A stretch of DNA of 64,000 bases from Isoetes taiwanensis (lineage: Eukaryota > Streptophyta > Lycopodiopsida > Isoetales > Isoetaceae): the NCBI GenBank assembly GCA_021234155.1, contig JAJEKV010000015.1, positions 8,100,270-8,164,269 of the forward strand. The letters are read 5' to 3'. The notes below the pieces were generated by a model that saw only the letters and a list, made by a program, of their open reading frames with translations, was not told the DNA's origin and ran no database searches. Both the position numbers and the translations under genes were made by a program. This document shows positions 11,245 through 21,100 of this stretch, in pieces; the first letter of the stretch is position 1, and the number at the start of each line of letters is the position of its first letter.

Positions 11245-11720
11245 TTACTGTACTCTGTGTTCAACGTCATGAAGCTTGACTGGGTCTATAGTCAATTCAT
11301 CATCCTCCTGGCCTGGTGGTGGCAGAATGTCTCCAGAAGCAATGTTTTTTCCAAACAAGCATCATCTCCTCAATGGGGATCGCTTTGGTCTCAAAAATGC
11401 AAAATATTGCAAGTAAGATCATGACAGCCACCATCCAACAAAGAAGAGGAAGATTCCATATTTAAAATGGAAAAGCATCGATGAAAATGCTCTGAGCAAT
11501 CATGAAAGTGAAGAGAAAATTGATGCAAATAGTGATGCTCTGGCCTGCAGATCTAACTTGTAAGGGAAATATCTCACTTGAATGAGCCATCCCAATGGAT
11601 CCGTGACCATGCAAATCTAGCCACAAAGCACCACGAAGAACACGGAGAGATCTGTAGACTTGTGGTGTGGTGGTACCAGTGCTTTCTAACTATATTGCCA
11701 ATATTACACCAATGGCCACC
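11245..11720 (-). pseudogene. STP-type monosaccharide/H+ symporter, C-terminal remnant
   Basis: Plant STP carriers are 12-helix plasma-membrane sugar/H+ symporters. On the minus strand, in shifting frames, the segment retains the region after helix 9: ARFAWS, then SEIFPLQVRSAGQSITICIN (family consensus SEIFPLEIRSAGQSI), a hydrophobic helix with FLFTFMIAQ, a further hydrophobic stretch MVAVMILLAIFCIF, and the loop ETKAIPIEEMMLVWKKHCFW (consensus ETKGIPIEEM..VW..HWFW), followed by a short tail ending at TAA 11245-11247. Stops and shifts occur near 11455, 11590 and 11640, and GPLGW is out of frame. No N-terminal half is recognisable upstream on this strand. Clear relic of a host gene. Confidence 0.75.
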
Positions 11721-11928
11721 TGGAATAGAAATAAAGTAAATTAGTATTAAAAAACCATTCACCTAGATTTTGAAACATGTTATAAATCAAATGGCAAAAA
11801 ACATTGTCTTATGCGGAAGAGCAAACAAAAATCATTTCATGAACCCTTTACCCAAATAAGAAAATGATACATAGATGTCCGGGGTCATTAAACTTGAGTA
11901 AATGCATCCACACTTTACCTTTACAATT

Positions 11929-12055
11929 TTATGCTCCACGCTACTAATTGTTTCATCAAAAGTTTTGATGTCCTCTTGTTTGATGCGATCATAAACTACG
12001 CAATAGACAATCCACGCAACATCTTCTGGTGAGCGTTAAGGTCCTCCTCATGCCG
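11929..12055 (-). pseudogene. Unidentified coding-like exon
   Basis: The minus strand reads RHEEDLNAHQKMLRGLSI and then, after a one-base shift, CVVYDRIKQEDIKTFDETIS followed by SVEHKIVK, ending at a consensus donor (AAG|GTAAAG) at 11928. The charged, helical composition looks like real protein. I cannot name the family. The frame shift suggests decay or a base error. Frames on the minus strand at 12060-12184 may be a preceding part. Confidence 0.35.
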
Positions 12056-12587
12056 CAAAACAATATTATAATATGAGCAATATGGTATCGAGAACAATAT
12101 GAACCTGTATCGAAACAAAAAATTACCTTGAAGCGAGGCGGTCTGCACCCGACCTATGCATTTTTCATGCAAGACCAAAGCCATCTGTTACCTTATCATA
12201 ATTGAATATCAATGTACTAGTATTATGAGCTATTAGCGATGATTCATGTCCAAATGGTCAATATGGCTGAATATACACCTCATGTTTTCCCAAAGGGTAG
12301 TCCCATTCAAAGGCTTAAATTACTCTATAGCATGATCCAGTTAAACTAGCATACTTAGAGCTCTATAGGTTAGATTATTACTTAGCTTATAATATCATTA
12401 TGTTGGTTAGTTCAAGGTAGAAACCTGCTTTTTGCACTATCAAACAAAATCGACTTGTCAACATAATCAAGTACAAATGGTAGGCGGTTTGCAACAATTT
12501 TGTTGCAATTTCTAGACAATAATAAAACGTAAACCATGCATATGCTAAACGTATTACTGTCTTCGTCTCCCTTCTTTTTATGATACA

Positions 12588-12764
12588 TGTTGAGAAATGA
12601 GCTTTCTATGATTGGGTGGACAGGCTGGGGATCGAACCCAGGACCTCTTGCTTGCAAGCCAAGTACTCTACCACTGAGCTACCGGCCCATTGATGGGCTT
12701 CGGCACTCTTCCTTCGAGTCATTCTTCATGTGTGCCCATTACACATGCTCCAAAGATTCCAACA
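12588..12764 (-). repeat. TRIM 3' LTR (177 bp)
   Basis: Left direct repeat; carries the intact tRNA-Ala-like sequence at 12617-12688. In element orientation it follows the AAGGGGAA tract. Confidence 0.8.
12617..12688 (-). tRNA. tRNA-Ala(UGC)-like sequence inside a TRIM LTR
   Basis: The 72-nt minus-strand sequence folds as a full cloverleaf. Acceptor GGGCCGG pairs with CCTGTCC (one mismatch at 5:68), with a G3:U70 wobble, the main alanine identity element, and discriminator A73. D arm is GCTC-AGTGGTA-GAGT. Anticodon stem CTTGG/GCAAG has one mismatch at 31:39, and loop CTTGCAA places UGC at 34-36. T arm is CTGGG-TTCGATC-CCCAG. The internal Pol III promoter is intact: A box TAGCTCAGTGG and B box GGTTCGATCC. 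No T-run terminator follows closely on this strand. CCA is not encoded, as expected for a nuclear gene. Because it lies within an LTR it is more likely a captured element part than a housekeeping tRNA gene. Confidence 0.6.
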
Positions 12765-12956
12765 TTCCCCTTAATGGGCACACCAATCCATTCCGGCTTT
12801 CACCACAATCCACAAGCTCCCTCCTCGGGCAACTCCACCACTGCGGGGAGTTGGGCTTTCCACAGCCAAGCTTTGCTCATTCTTACCCCTACACCATTGG
12901 GGACTATCATGATGCGGTTAAGCACCCTTTACTTGGGACCATGGCTCATTATACCA

Positions 12957-13139
12957 TGTTGAGAAATGAGCTTTCTATGATTGGGTGTTCAAAGTAGAGC
13001 TGGGGATCGAACAAGACCTCTTGCTTGCAAGCCAAGTACTCTATGGTAAACTCTGCACCGCCCATTGATGGGCTTTCGGCACTCTTCCACTGAGTCATTC
13101 TTCATGTGTGCCCATTACACATGCTCCAGCATTCCAACA
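12957..13139 (-). repeat. TRIM 5' LTR (183 bp)
   Basis: Right direct repeat. The anticodon arm and part of the T arm of the tRNA-like sequence are kept (gacctcttgcttgcaagccaagtactcta), but the D arm and acceptor stem differ strongly from the left copy, so only the other LTR holds a foldable tRNA. Confidence 0.8.
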
Positions 13140-13144
13140 TACAT

Positions 13145-15330
13145 TGAAGACGTACTTGTTAGTCTTGCCTTGCTTGTGAATGTGAACTTGATGTTTTCAT
13201 TGGGTATCCGTTCAGCATCATACTGTTGATCTGACCATGCTTCCTCCACCACTTGAACCTGAATTTGATAAAGCTCTTCCATGCATCTAGATTTGAATAT
13301 GTGCCCATCTGAATTTGCTATAGCTCTCCCATGATGTGCAACTCTGTTTCATGATAAAATACCATGAGTGACCATAGAGATTCTCCTACTTCCAAAAACA
13401 TTCACAACTACAAACTATCATAATATATTTGGGAAGGTAAAACAGGATTAATGGCAAGTGTCTATGTTCATGAAATGAGCATTAGCTAACAGCACCAATG
13501 ATCTTTACAGGATCAAGTTCAAAATCAGATCTTACAAACACATGACTTAGCCTACCTTTTTTTTAAAATGTTCCCACCAGCTAAACTGGTAGTAGGGCAC
13601 AACTGGAAAACAATTAAGCCAAGGTAATTGCTGAGAGGGTGGATTTTCTTATGAAACTGTTGTACATAAGTTCAAGTTGATTTTCGGCTAGGGCTATTAC
13701 TGTTTATGACAAAATACTTGTTAAATCGCAGTGATATATTGTAGGCACGCAAGGAAAAGTTTTTCCTTTTTTTACAATTCCAAGTGCAGGTAGTGGCCCT
13801 CCAACAAAGAAACAGGTTTGTAACATCTTGTAACACCAATAGTCATCAGACAAAGAACAAACATCCCAACTCATTGTTGAGTATTTTTGTTGCAATTGAA
13901 CTTCAGGGTGATTGTTCATCAGGTCCTTTTATTCTTACGCTAGTGTACAGCAAGTAGAATATATGGGATAGTTAGAATCCATATCCTTAAGAAAATTTCC
14001 GAGTTCTTGTTGCCATAGGCAAAAACACACAAACATTTCTTTCAAAGGAATTCTCATCTGCAAAAGATATTAGGTTAGACTTGAGGCTTTCTAGGAGTTT
14101 ATTTCTCCTCTTAACCATGTAGGAGTAACTTTATTTTATTGCCATAGAATTTATCATCCAGCACGGGGCCTATGGATTCACATACTTACACACTGTTATT
14201 CTCATTATGTTTTTATGATACAAATAATAGACTTTGAATATATTTTATAGCCCAAATACATGTTGGGAAGTTGCTCTGTTTACTTGCCTTTTTCAGAAGC
14301 TAAATTTCAAAGCATAGCTATCCTTTATGAAGAAATCATCTCAAGTTCTAACTGATGTTCTGAAAAGCTGAGAAGTAGTTAAGATCATAATTCCCTCGTT
14401 AATGACTAGCCTAGATAGGCAGAAAAGGAGGAAAGAAAGTACCAAGCTAAGCATTGTCAGATGGATTGCTGCAATGCCAACCACCAGTAGATGATAAACT
14501 GCATGAGATATAAGATGCCAATTTAATAAGGACGTTACATGTATATTTAATATAAATTTTGCTGTCCAATAGATTGTGAAATATTATTGGACATTTTCAG
14601 TTTGTTCTCAACAAACAATTACCTAAATAATGTACTGGCAAACGTCGGTCTTTTCTCCAAAATAATTAGATGACATATATTCCCAGAACTGTGGCTTGAA
14701 ATAAGGCCTTCTTTCTCCTGTTTGATATCCACAAAAGGCTGGTGTAGAAAAAAGCTGATCTTCAAAATTATACATCCATTCAATGGAGCAGTATATGGCT
14801 AATACACATGTACAGGGCATAAGATATGCCAATTGTAAATAAACTACGATGTGTTGTTGCTATTTCAGAATTAGATGTTTTCAGTCAGCTCTCCAGATGC
14901 CATAGTTTGCCGGAGCTGAAACTTGAAACCACCTGTTTGACATTCAAAAGGTGAGAAGAACAAAGAAGAATAGAAAGAAGTGCTGTAGATGAATATCCGA
15001 CCTAAAATCATACCTAATTCATTCATATGTCAATGTGTATATGGGTATCCTGGCATGTATTTTGTGCATACTCTGCACATCTCTGACATTGTTTCCAGCA
15101 TGGTTCTCAACTCAAAAGCTGCAGTAAAGCAAAGCCATGCACATGAGTCTAACAGTAGCACAATAAGTAGAATATTAATCCACGTGTAGATTAGCTACCT
15201 TGAGCCACATTCTTGTCATGGTTTTGACAATTTTATAAATACCAGGTAACCGCTGATGGTCCCTTTAAAGACTTATGTGTGCTGAGGCTATTCAGTGCAA
15301 AAAAGGTATTGGAGCAAAGCAAGCAAACTG
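13145..15330. other. Intergenic stretch, one possible exon
   Basis: AT-rich sequence without a recognisable gene. On the minus strand 14630-14770 reads coding-like (LFSTPAFCGYQTGERRPYF, then KPQFWEYMSSNYFGEKTD) and ends beside a GTAATT donor-like site, but I cannot assign it. The last 300 bp would be the 3' UTR of the kinase gene. Confidence 0.35.
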
Positions 15331-15336
15331 TGCTGC

Positions 15337-17144
15337 TTATTCATTTGTTTGGCAGCACCACAAGCTGCAGCAAAACCAAGATCCAGAAACGTTTGACTTG
15401 TCTCTGGTGGACGGTTGGCTGATCTGGGCTTTCAAGCATGCAGATCCACTACCAGAAACTCTCTCTAAGTTCTGATAAATGTCAGGCAAAGACTCCTCCT
15501 CAATGATCCTTGGGAAAAGATGCTGAAGCTTCTGATCTTGCCTGTTTAAACTTTTCTGTAACTGCCTAAGGCGTGATAGCACATCATCCAGCTTAGGCCG
15601 TTGCTGGGGGTCCCTCACAAGTACAAATCGAATTAGATCCATAACTGGCTTGAAATTACCTAACTTTGCAGCCTTTTCCTCTGTTATAAGCTCCTGAAAA
15701 TGTGGAAAGTTCCAGTAAGACCTGAAAAGACAGCAATATGCATAATGACGTTTGTAAAGGTATACCTCTGTTGGCAAAGTCACACGGATAAAAAAGCGCA
15801 TCCAATCATCATCATATAAGAGATACTCGCCAGTCAAGAGCTCATAAAGGAGACATCCTAATCCCCAAACATCGACTGCTTTTCCAACAGACTCATCAAA
15901 AATATCTGTCTTAGATATAGAACATGAGCTTGCCTTGGAACTGAGCAATTTCAGCATTTCAGGGCTTTTGACATACTCAGTGCCTCTGCTTCGAAAAGTA
16001 CATTCTCCACCTTGTAATATAGACGCCTGAACAACAACGAAATTGGTGAATTGTATAATAAAGGAACCAAACTTTGAATATGTGTATGAAAACAAACTCA
16101 ATGAATCTTACAACATATTAAACGAATAACCTGTATTACATGTCACGTGCAGAGTACATAACAGCTCTTATACAATAAAACTAACCTTACTTTGACCAAA
16201 ATCTGCAATAGAAACTTTGAATGGTAGAGTGCATGTAGCCTCCAATGGTGGCCAGACTGGATCCCAAAATTCTTCCTCGGGAAGGGTTGGGCTAATTGGC
16301 TCAAGCAAGATGTTATCACACTTGAGATCATAGTGGACAACGTTGTGCACTTCCAAAATCTTTACCTGCCAAATTAGATTGGCGCCTGTTAAAACTTACT
16401 GATAACATAGGTTATAGGACCTATAGAGCAAGAGATCATATATAGAGAATCACCGCATCAAGAACTGCAGCATAAATTTCAAGGTAAAGGGGCAATCTTT
16501 CTATAAACGTCTGCATTGGTTTTATGACTTGCACATTCTCTGCACTCAAATTACGACTAGTATTCAGGTGTTTCTGCCGCCATGTGCGCAGACTACATTT
16601 GTAATGTTTGAGTACAAGAATAAAATTCTCAGAATCTACTCCATAATCTAATAATTGGCAAACCCTTGGTTCTCCTGAGAATTTTTCCAAGATTTGGACT
16701 TCAGTAAAAATATCAAAAAACTTGCAAGGGTCGTGAGGCCCTTTCGGAATTTCGACAATCTTAAGAACAACAAGACTTTGCCCTTCTTCACTGTTTTCTT
16801 GACAAACATTGGCTGTATATATCTGAAACAAATGTCAAACTAAAAATTGGACACAACGAATTTAATGAAAATCTAACAAAGGAAAACAACACATTTGTGT
16901 ATTTTGTATTGGCTGGCTTACATCGAAACAAGAATAAGCAGTAGGCTGTCATGTATTTAATTGTTAAGGTAGAAACAAACCTGAGCAAACGCACCATGAG
17001 CAATCCTAACTCGGTTTTTGTAAATAGATGGTTTGAAGAGTGCTCTCCAAGAGAGTTTTAGAATCCGAAAAGCAGAAGGATGGAAGTCCTTCATTCTCTT
17101 GCTCAGAGAAGGGATCAAATGCCAATTTGCAGCATGGTTTAAGT
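15337..17144 (-). CDS. Plant protein kinase, five exons visible
   Basis: Exons on the minus strand: 17144-16981 (N-terminus not certain), 16822-16454, 16365-16186, 16026-15766 and 15693-15337, all with GT-AG junctions that join in frame; the last intron is 86 nt. Kinase landmarks in order: degenerate glycine loop RIAHGAFAQ, invariant Lys in VVLKIVEI, catalytic loop VVHYDLKCDNILLE (HYD instead of HRD, with Asp and Asn kept), ADFGQSK, activation-segment end EYVKSPEML, and DVWGLGCLLYELLTGEY. All catalytic residues are present, so activity is plausible, although RD-type regulation is lost. After the lobe ends at RDPQQRPKLDDVL, a tail finishes in GSWFCCSLWCC, a possible S-acylation site. Resembles plant-specific Ser/Thr kinases rather than receptor kinases; no membrane segment. 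Exact family unresolved. Confidence 0.75.
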
Positions 17145-17892
17145 CTGATAATATATGTAAGTATATCAAAGACAAGAAGCTTTTATATCAATCTGCTTCT
17201 TTATAATCATCAGTACATATATATATGTTAGCACAAAGTGGATACGATAGGACAGGAAGAACGGAGCATTTAACTTCTGACTCCCTGATTGAAAGCGATC
17301 ACTATCGCATTCTTCCAGAGTACCCCTGCTCATTATAATCAAATTATGTGAGCATGCTAAGTTTACTTATCCTTTATGTAATTATAAGAAAATGAAAGCC
17401 TCATTCAGTATAATAAACTGAGGTTTATATATCTGAGCACTCTATGTTGATTCTCTCATCTGTTAAGTCCTAAATTTGTTAGTATTTGAAGCATTTGCAC
17501 TCCAACTCCAAATATTTGATGTTTGAAGGGGGACAGTAACTGAGAATTTAGGATGGACATAATATGCCCATGGCACTTTGATATCAGAGAGGACTTGATC
17601 CGCATCACTTTATTTGTCTACAGTTTTCATCAAGTTTTCAAATTCCTCATTCATCAGCAGTGCGATGAGAAAAAAATAAATATCTGCCAAAAAGAGATCA
17701 GACTCTTACAAAAGGCTCTGTGAAAAAAACCAAAAGGTTGTGGGAAGCTAGATCAAGGGGAACACTATGCCTGAGACAAGCTCTAATTTCCAAGCAACAT
17801 GCATACCAGAGCCACCAGCTTGCGCTCCTTAAGGGATTAGATAATCTACAGATTCTAAGATCTCATAAAAACTTCAGATGAACTATTCTCAC

Positions 17893-18060
17893 ATTAAGAA
17901 TTACATCCTGATCCTTCAGAAGGTAATCAACCAATGGTGCAGGAAATAGGCAGACCGCCAGGTTTGTCCACTCTTTGCACCCTTCACATATTGGGACATA
18001 GAAAGACCTATTATGGCCACCTTGATGTATATGAGTTGCTTTCACATATATCACAGGAAG
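17893..18060 (-). CDS. Possible upstream exon, Cys-containing
   Basis: The minus strand reads FYVPICEGCKEWTNLAVCLF and then PAPLVDYLLKDQDVILN, ending at a good donor (AAT|GTGAGA) whose GT is at 17892-17891. The composition is protein-like, with a CxxC pair. It lies between the kinase gene and the large unknown gene, both on the same strand, so it could be an N-terminal exon of the kinase or a terminal exon of the large gene. The acceptor was not located with confidence. The 17145-17890 stretch holds nothing else I can support. Confidence 0.35.
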
Positions 18061-18140
18061 TGTCAATATTAGCAATTTTGCATTTAAAGGGTTATACCAT
18101 ATTCTTGAGTTTTTCGTAGACTTTAATGGAGTAGGGTAAC

Positions 18141-21100
18141 TCAGATGCGATAAATCATGCTCATTCCATTTGTTATGCAATACCCCTTTTTATTTAGGGG
18201 GAGGGGGAGATGGATGACATACTGAGGAGTAAGCATCAATGATATATAAAGCTCCAGTAGAATCAAATGAAGGCTTCCATTTCTATAAACTCGATTCTTC
18301 AGACGTTCATATTCGCAAGGCATTGCAAAACCTGTATTGTTAGAAACATCAGCAGAGTGGAATCCCCCAATTTTCTCATTCTCATAGTTATTCTCATTGA
18401 TCTTTGTAGATTCTTCAGCGGATTTCATCTCCTGAGTGATTTCATGTCCTCCCTGTTCACCTTTCCTTGCAGACTTTGGCAAATTAAGCCGAGGGACTAT
18501 AGCACCCTTCTTGAAACCTAAGCAGGGGAGGTTTTTTTGGTTTGTAACATTTTCTTGATTATACTTTAACTCATCTGTGTCCAGTGGCACATGACCGTTC
18601 ATTTCTTCTTGTCTAGTATCCTCTTTCTCTTCCTCTTCCTCTTCCTCTTCTTCTTCTTCATCTTCTTCTTCCTCTTCTTCTGCTAGTTCACGTTCAACTT
18701 CTTCATTCAGGTCAAAAAATCTACCACTATATCTTGGTGTTCCAGTCTTGGGATCACTTCCAAAAACACTGTACTTCTTGGCAGAGGTGTCGTTAACTCC
18801 ACTGTCGTCATGAAAAGAAACTCTCCTATCTTGTTGACTTTCTGATGCTTGAAAAACAATCTTGTTTGCATTATTATAAACCCCCTCCGAGAGATTGCTG
18901 TCAACACACATGCCTTGTTGGCATAATTGATTGTCTCCTTCAGCTGCAACGCATGGGGGTCTTGATAGATTCACGTTCGACATGATTTTCTGCCATTTCA
19001 ACTTAAATTCATTTTGTCCTGCAAGGTTTCTATGTGATTCACCAAGTGCTTGCATCTTAAATCCAGCATCAAATGGCCCAATGTCTGCTGCGGAAAGGAA
19101 ACCAAGCTGAAGTTTAGGTACCTCCTTGATGCCACTCTTTGGCAACAGCAAACAAATGTCTCTCTGTTTTAGAAGTTTTGATGATGTATCAAAATGTGCA
19201 GGCCAAACTGGTGAATGCAGCCCACAGCCCAAGGTAATCTCTGAAAGTTCCCTCTTCAGCTCAGCTAGTGAAGGAGTTTGTATTGAACTGGAACCTAGGC
19301 TTGACTCAAAGGTAGCTTGACTTGTTTGAGAAGATGAATTGGCATGGGGGCTAAGTTCAGAACATTGTATTGCAGGAACCTTAAACACGTGGCCTTCATA
19401 TGATGCTCCATTTTCCTGCATAAAGTTTTGTGTAGTGCCACCAGTGACATATGGTGCATGCTCTTGGTTAGCTTGTGACACTTTGTCTGTCAATTCCACT
19501 TCACTTAGTTCCTCGGAAGAGTTCAGTAACACTGTTTCTGTATGAACAACACTGTTGGAGCAACCCATGTTTTGTATCACTTGGTCAAGTGAGGTGGGTT
19601 TTGGGGTTGGTGTTTGAAAGGCTTCATACTCAAATGCAAACATGCGAACAAGAACCGCCATTGTCCCGAGTTCCTTAAATCTTCTGCTTATATGCTGATT
19701 TTGATTCTGTGCCAAGGATAGCAAAACTTGTATATGAGCAACACACTGGTTTGATATATTGTGATCCAATGAAATCTCCGAGCATATTCTGCAAATCTCC
19801 GACCCATCTTCCCGAGGATGCATAAGGCAAACTAGATGGCCTTTGAATGCACATCCTTTCTCCGCAAATGAGGCACAAAATGGCTCTTCCAGTTCTCTGA
19901 GTGAGAACTTTTTCTTAAATAAATGGAGAAAACACAGGACATGAAAATCAATGAAAGATTCCACATTCTTGAGTGCCAGGAATGGATTACTTGTATGGAA
20001 CATTTGTTTGGAATAAAAACTGGTCTCCTCTGTTCCAAATTTTACATTGAAGATATCAGCTAAAAGATGTAAGCACGCTTGGTCTATAGCTGTAATTGCT
20101 GGCCATGATGGGCATCCTTTAGTATTTTTATGTGCATGCGCATACTCACAGCTAGCCAAACAACTAGAAAGCTCGCAAATTTGCCATCGTCTAGCTACGT
20201 CTGATTGTCTTTTCAAAAATGCACATTGCCATTTATGTCCTTGCTTGAACTCAACCATGTCATCATTTGGCATATGATACTCAACACTAATGCAACAGTC
20301 GGAACACCAGCTAGAAGGGTGTCTATCAGTGCACAGAGATTTTGCAGAGTACTCTAGGCCAAGACTGCTCATCTCAAAAGGACTTTGGCATCTCTTCAGC
20401 CGCTTATACAAAATACCTTTTGTAAGCCTTACAAGTAGGCCACTTGTAGGATTCATTAAAAATTCAAATATGGATGACATCTTGTCACTGCAGGACATGC
20501 TTGCAATTTTAGATCTTGAGATACTTTTGACATTGATTCGACGTTGCATCAATATAACAACTGCCCTCATAAATTCAAGCAACCTCATCAAAGGGATATC
20601 CTCATTCTCTGCAGTTCTTGACCATATTGAGCAGCTGCGCTTAAATTTGGAATGAAAACATTCTGGGAATTGGATACACCGGCAGGATTCAATTGCAACC
20701 CATTCACAATATCGCCTGATGCAATTCCAATGCAGATTGTTTTCTACTATCAATTGCCATAGTATGTTTTCCAGTTCCTGTGAACCTTGTATTTCTGGGA
20801 ATCTTTTAAGACATTCTACTGCAATTTGTAACAAATAGAGCACATTTTGCATGATGTGCAATTGATCCATAGTGCAGGCAGTTACACATAGTATATCCAA
20901 TACATGTCCAATTTGCTCCTGCAAGTATTTAAACAGAAGAATAATGGCTCTCTGATCAGGGTGTAAACGCACGAAAGAAACTAATAGCTGCAACAGGATG
21001 TCCACCTTGCCCAAAACCACTTCTTTATCATTATGGCAGTTCCTTTTTATCCTTCTCCTACAAAATGGAACTCCAATGCCGCTTTGAGCATCCCCACTTC

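Larger units (their letters stand above)
12588..13139 (-). mobile_element. TRIM retroelement (552 bp) with tRNA-bearing LTRs
   Basis: Two direct repeats of 177 bp (12588-12764) and 183 bp (12957-13139) begin TGTTGAGAAATGAG and end ATTCCAACA on the plus strand, that is, TGTTGG...CAACA as LTRs. The element reads on the minus strand. Directly after the 5' LTR comes TGGTATAATGAGCCA (12956-12942), a near match to the initiator tRNA-Met primer-binding site TGGTATCAGAGCCA. Directly before the 3' LTR is AAGGGGAA (12772-12765), a polypurine tract. The internal region is only 192 bp and non-coding. Flanks read ATACAT (12583-12588) and ATACAT (13139-13144), a 5-6 bp duplication overlapping the LTR ends. 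Size and structure fit terminal-repeat retrotransposons in miniature, which depend on other elements for mobility. Confidence 0.8.

Noticed and set aside
12587-12997. 136-codon open frame
   Set aside because: It runs across LTR, antisense tRNA-like sequence and interior of the TRIM element.
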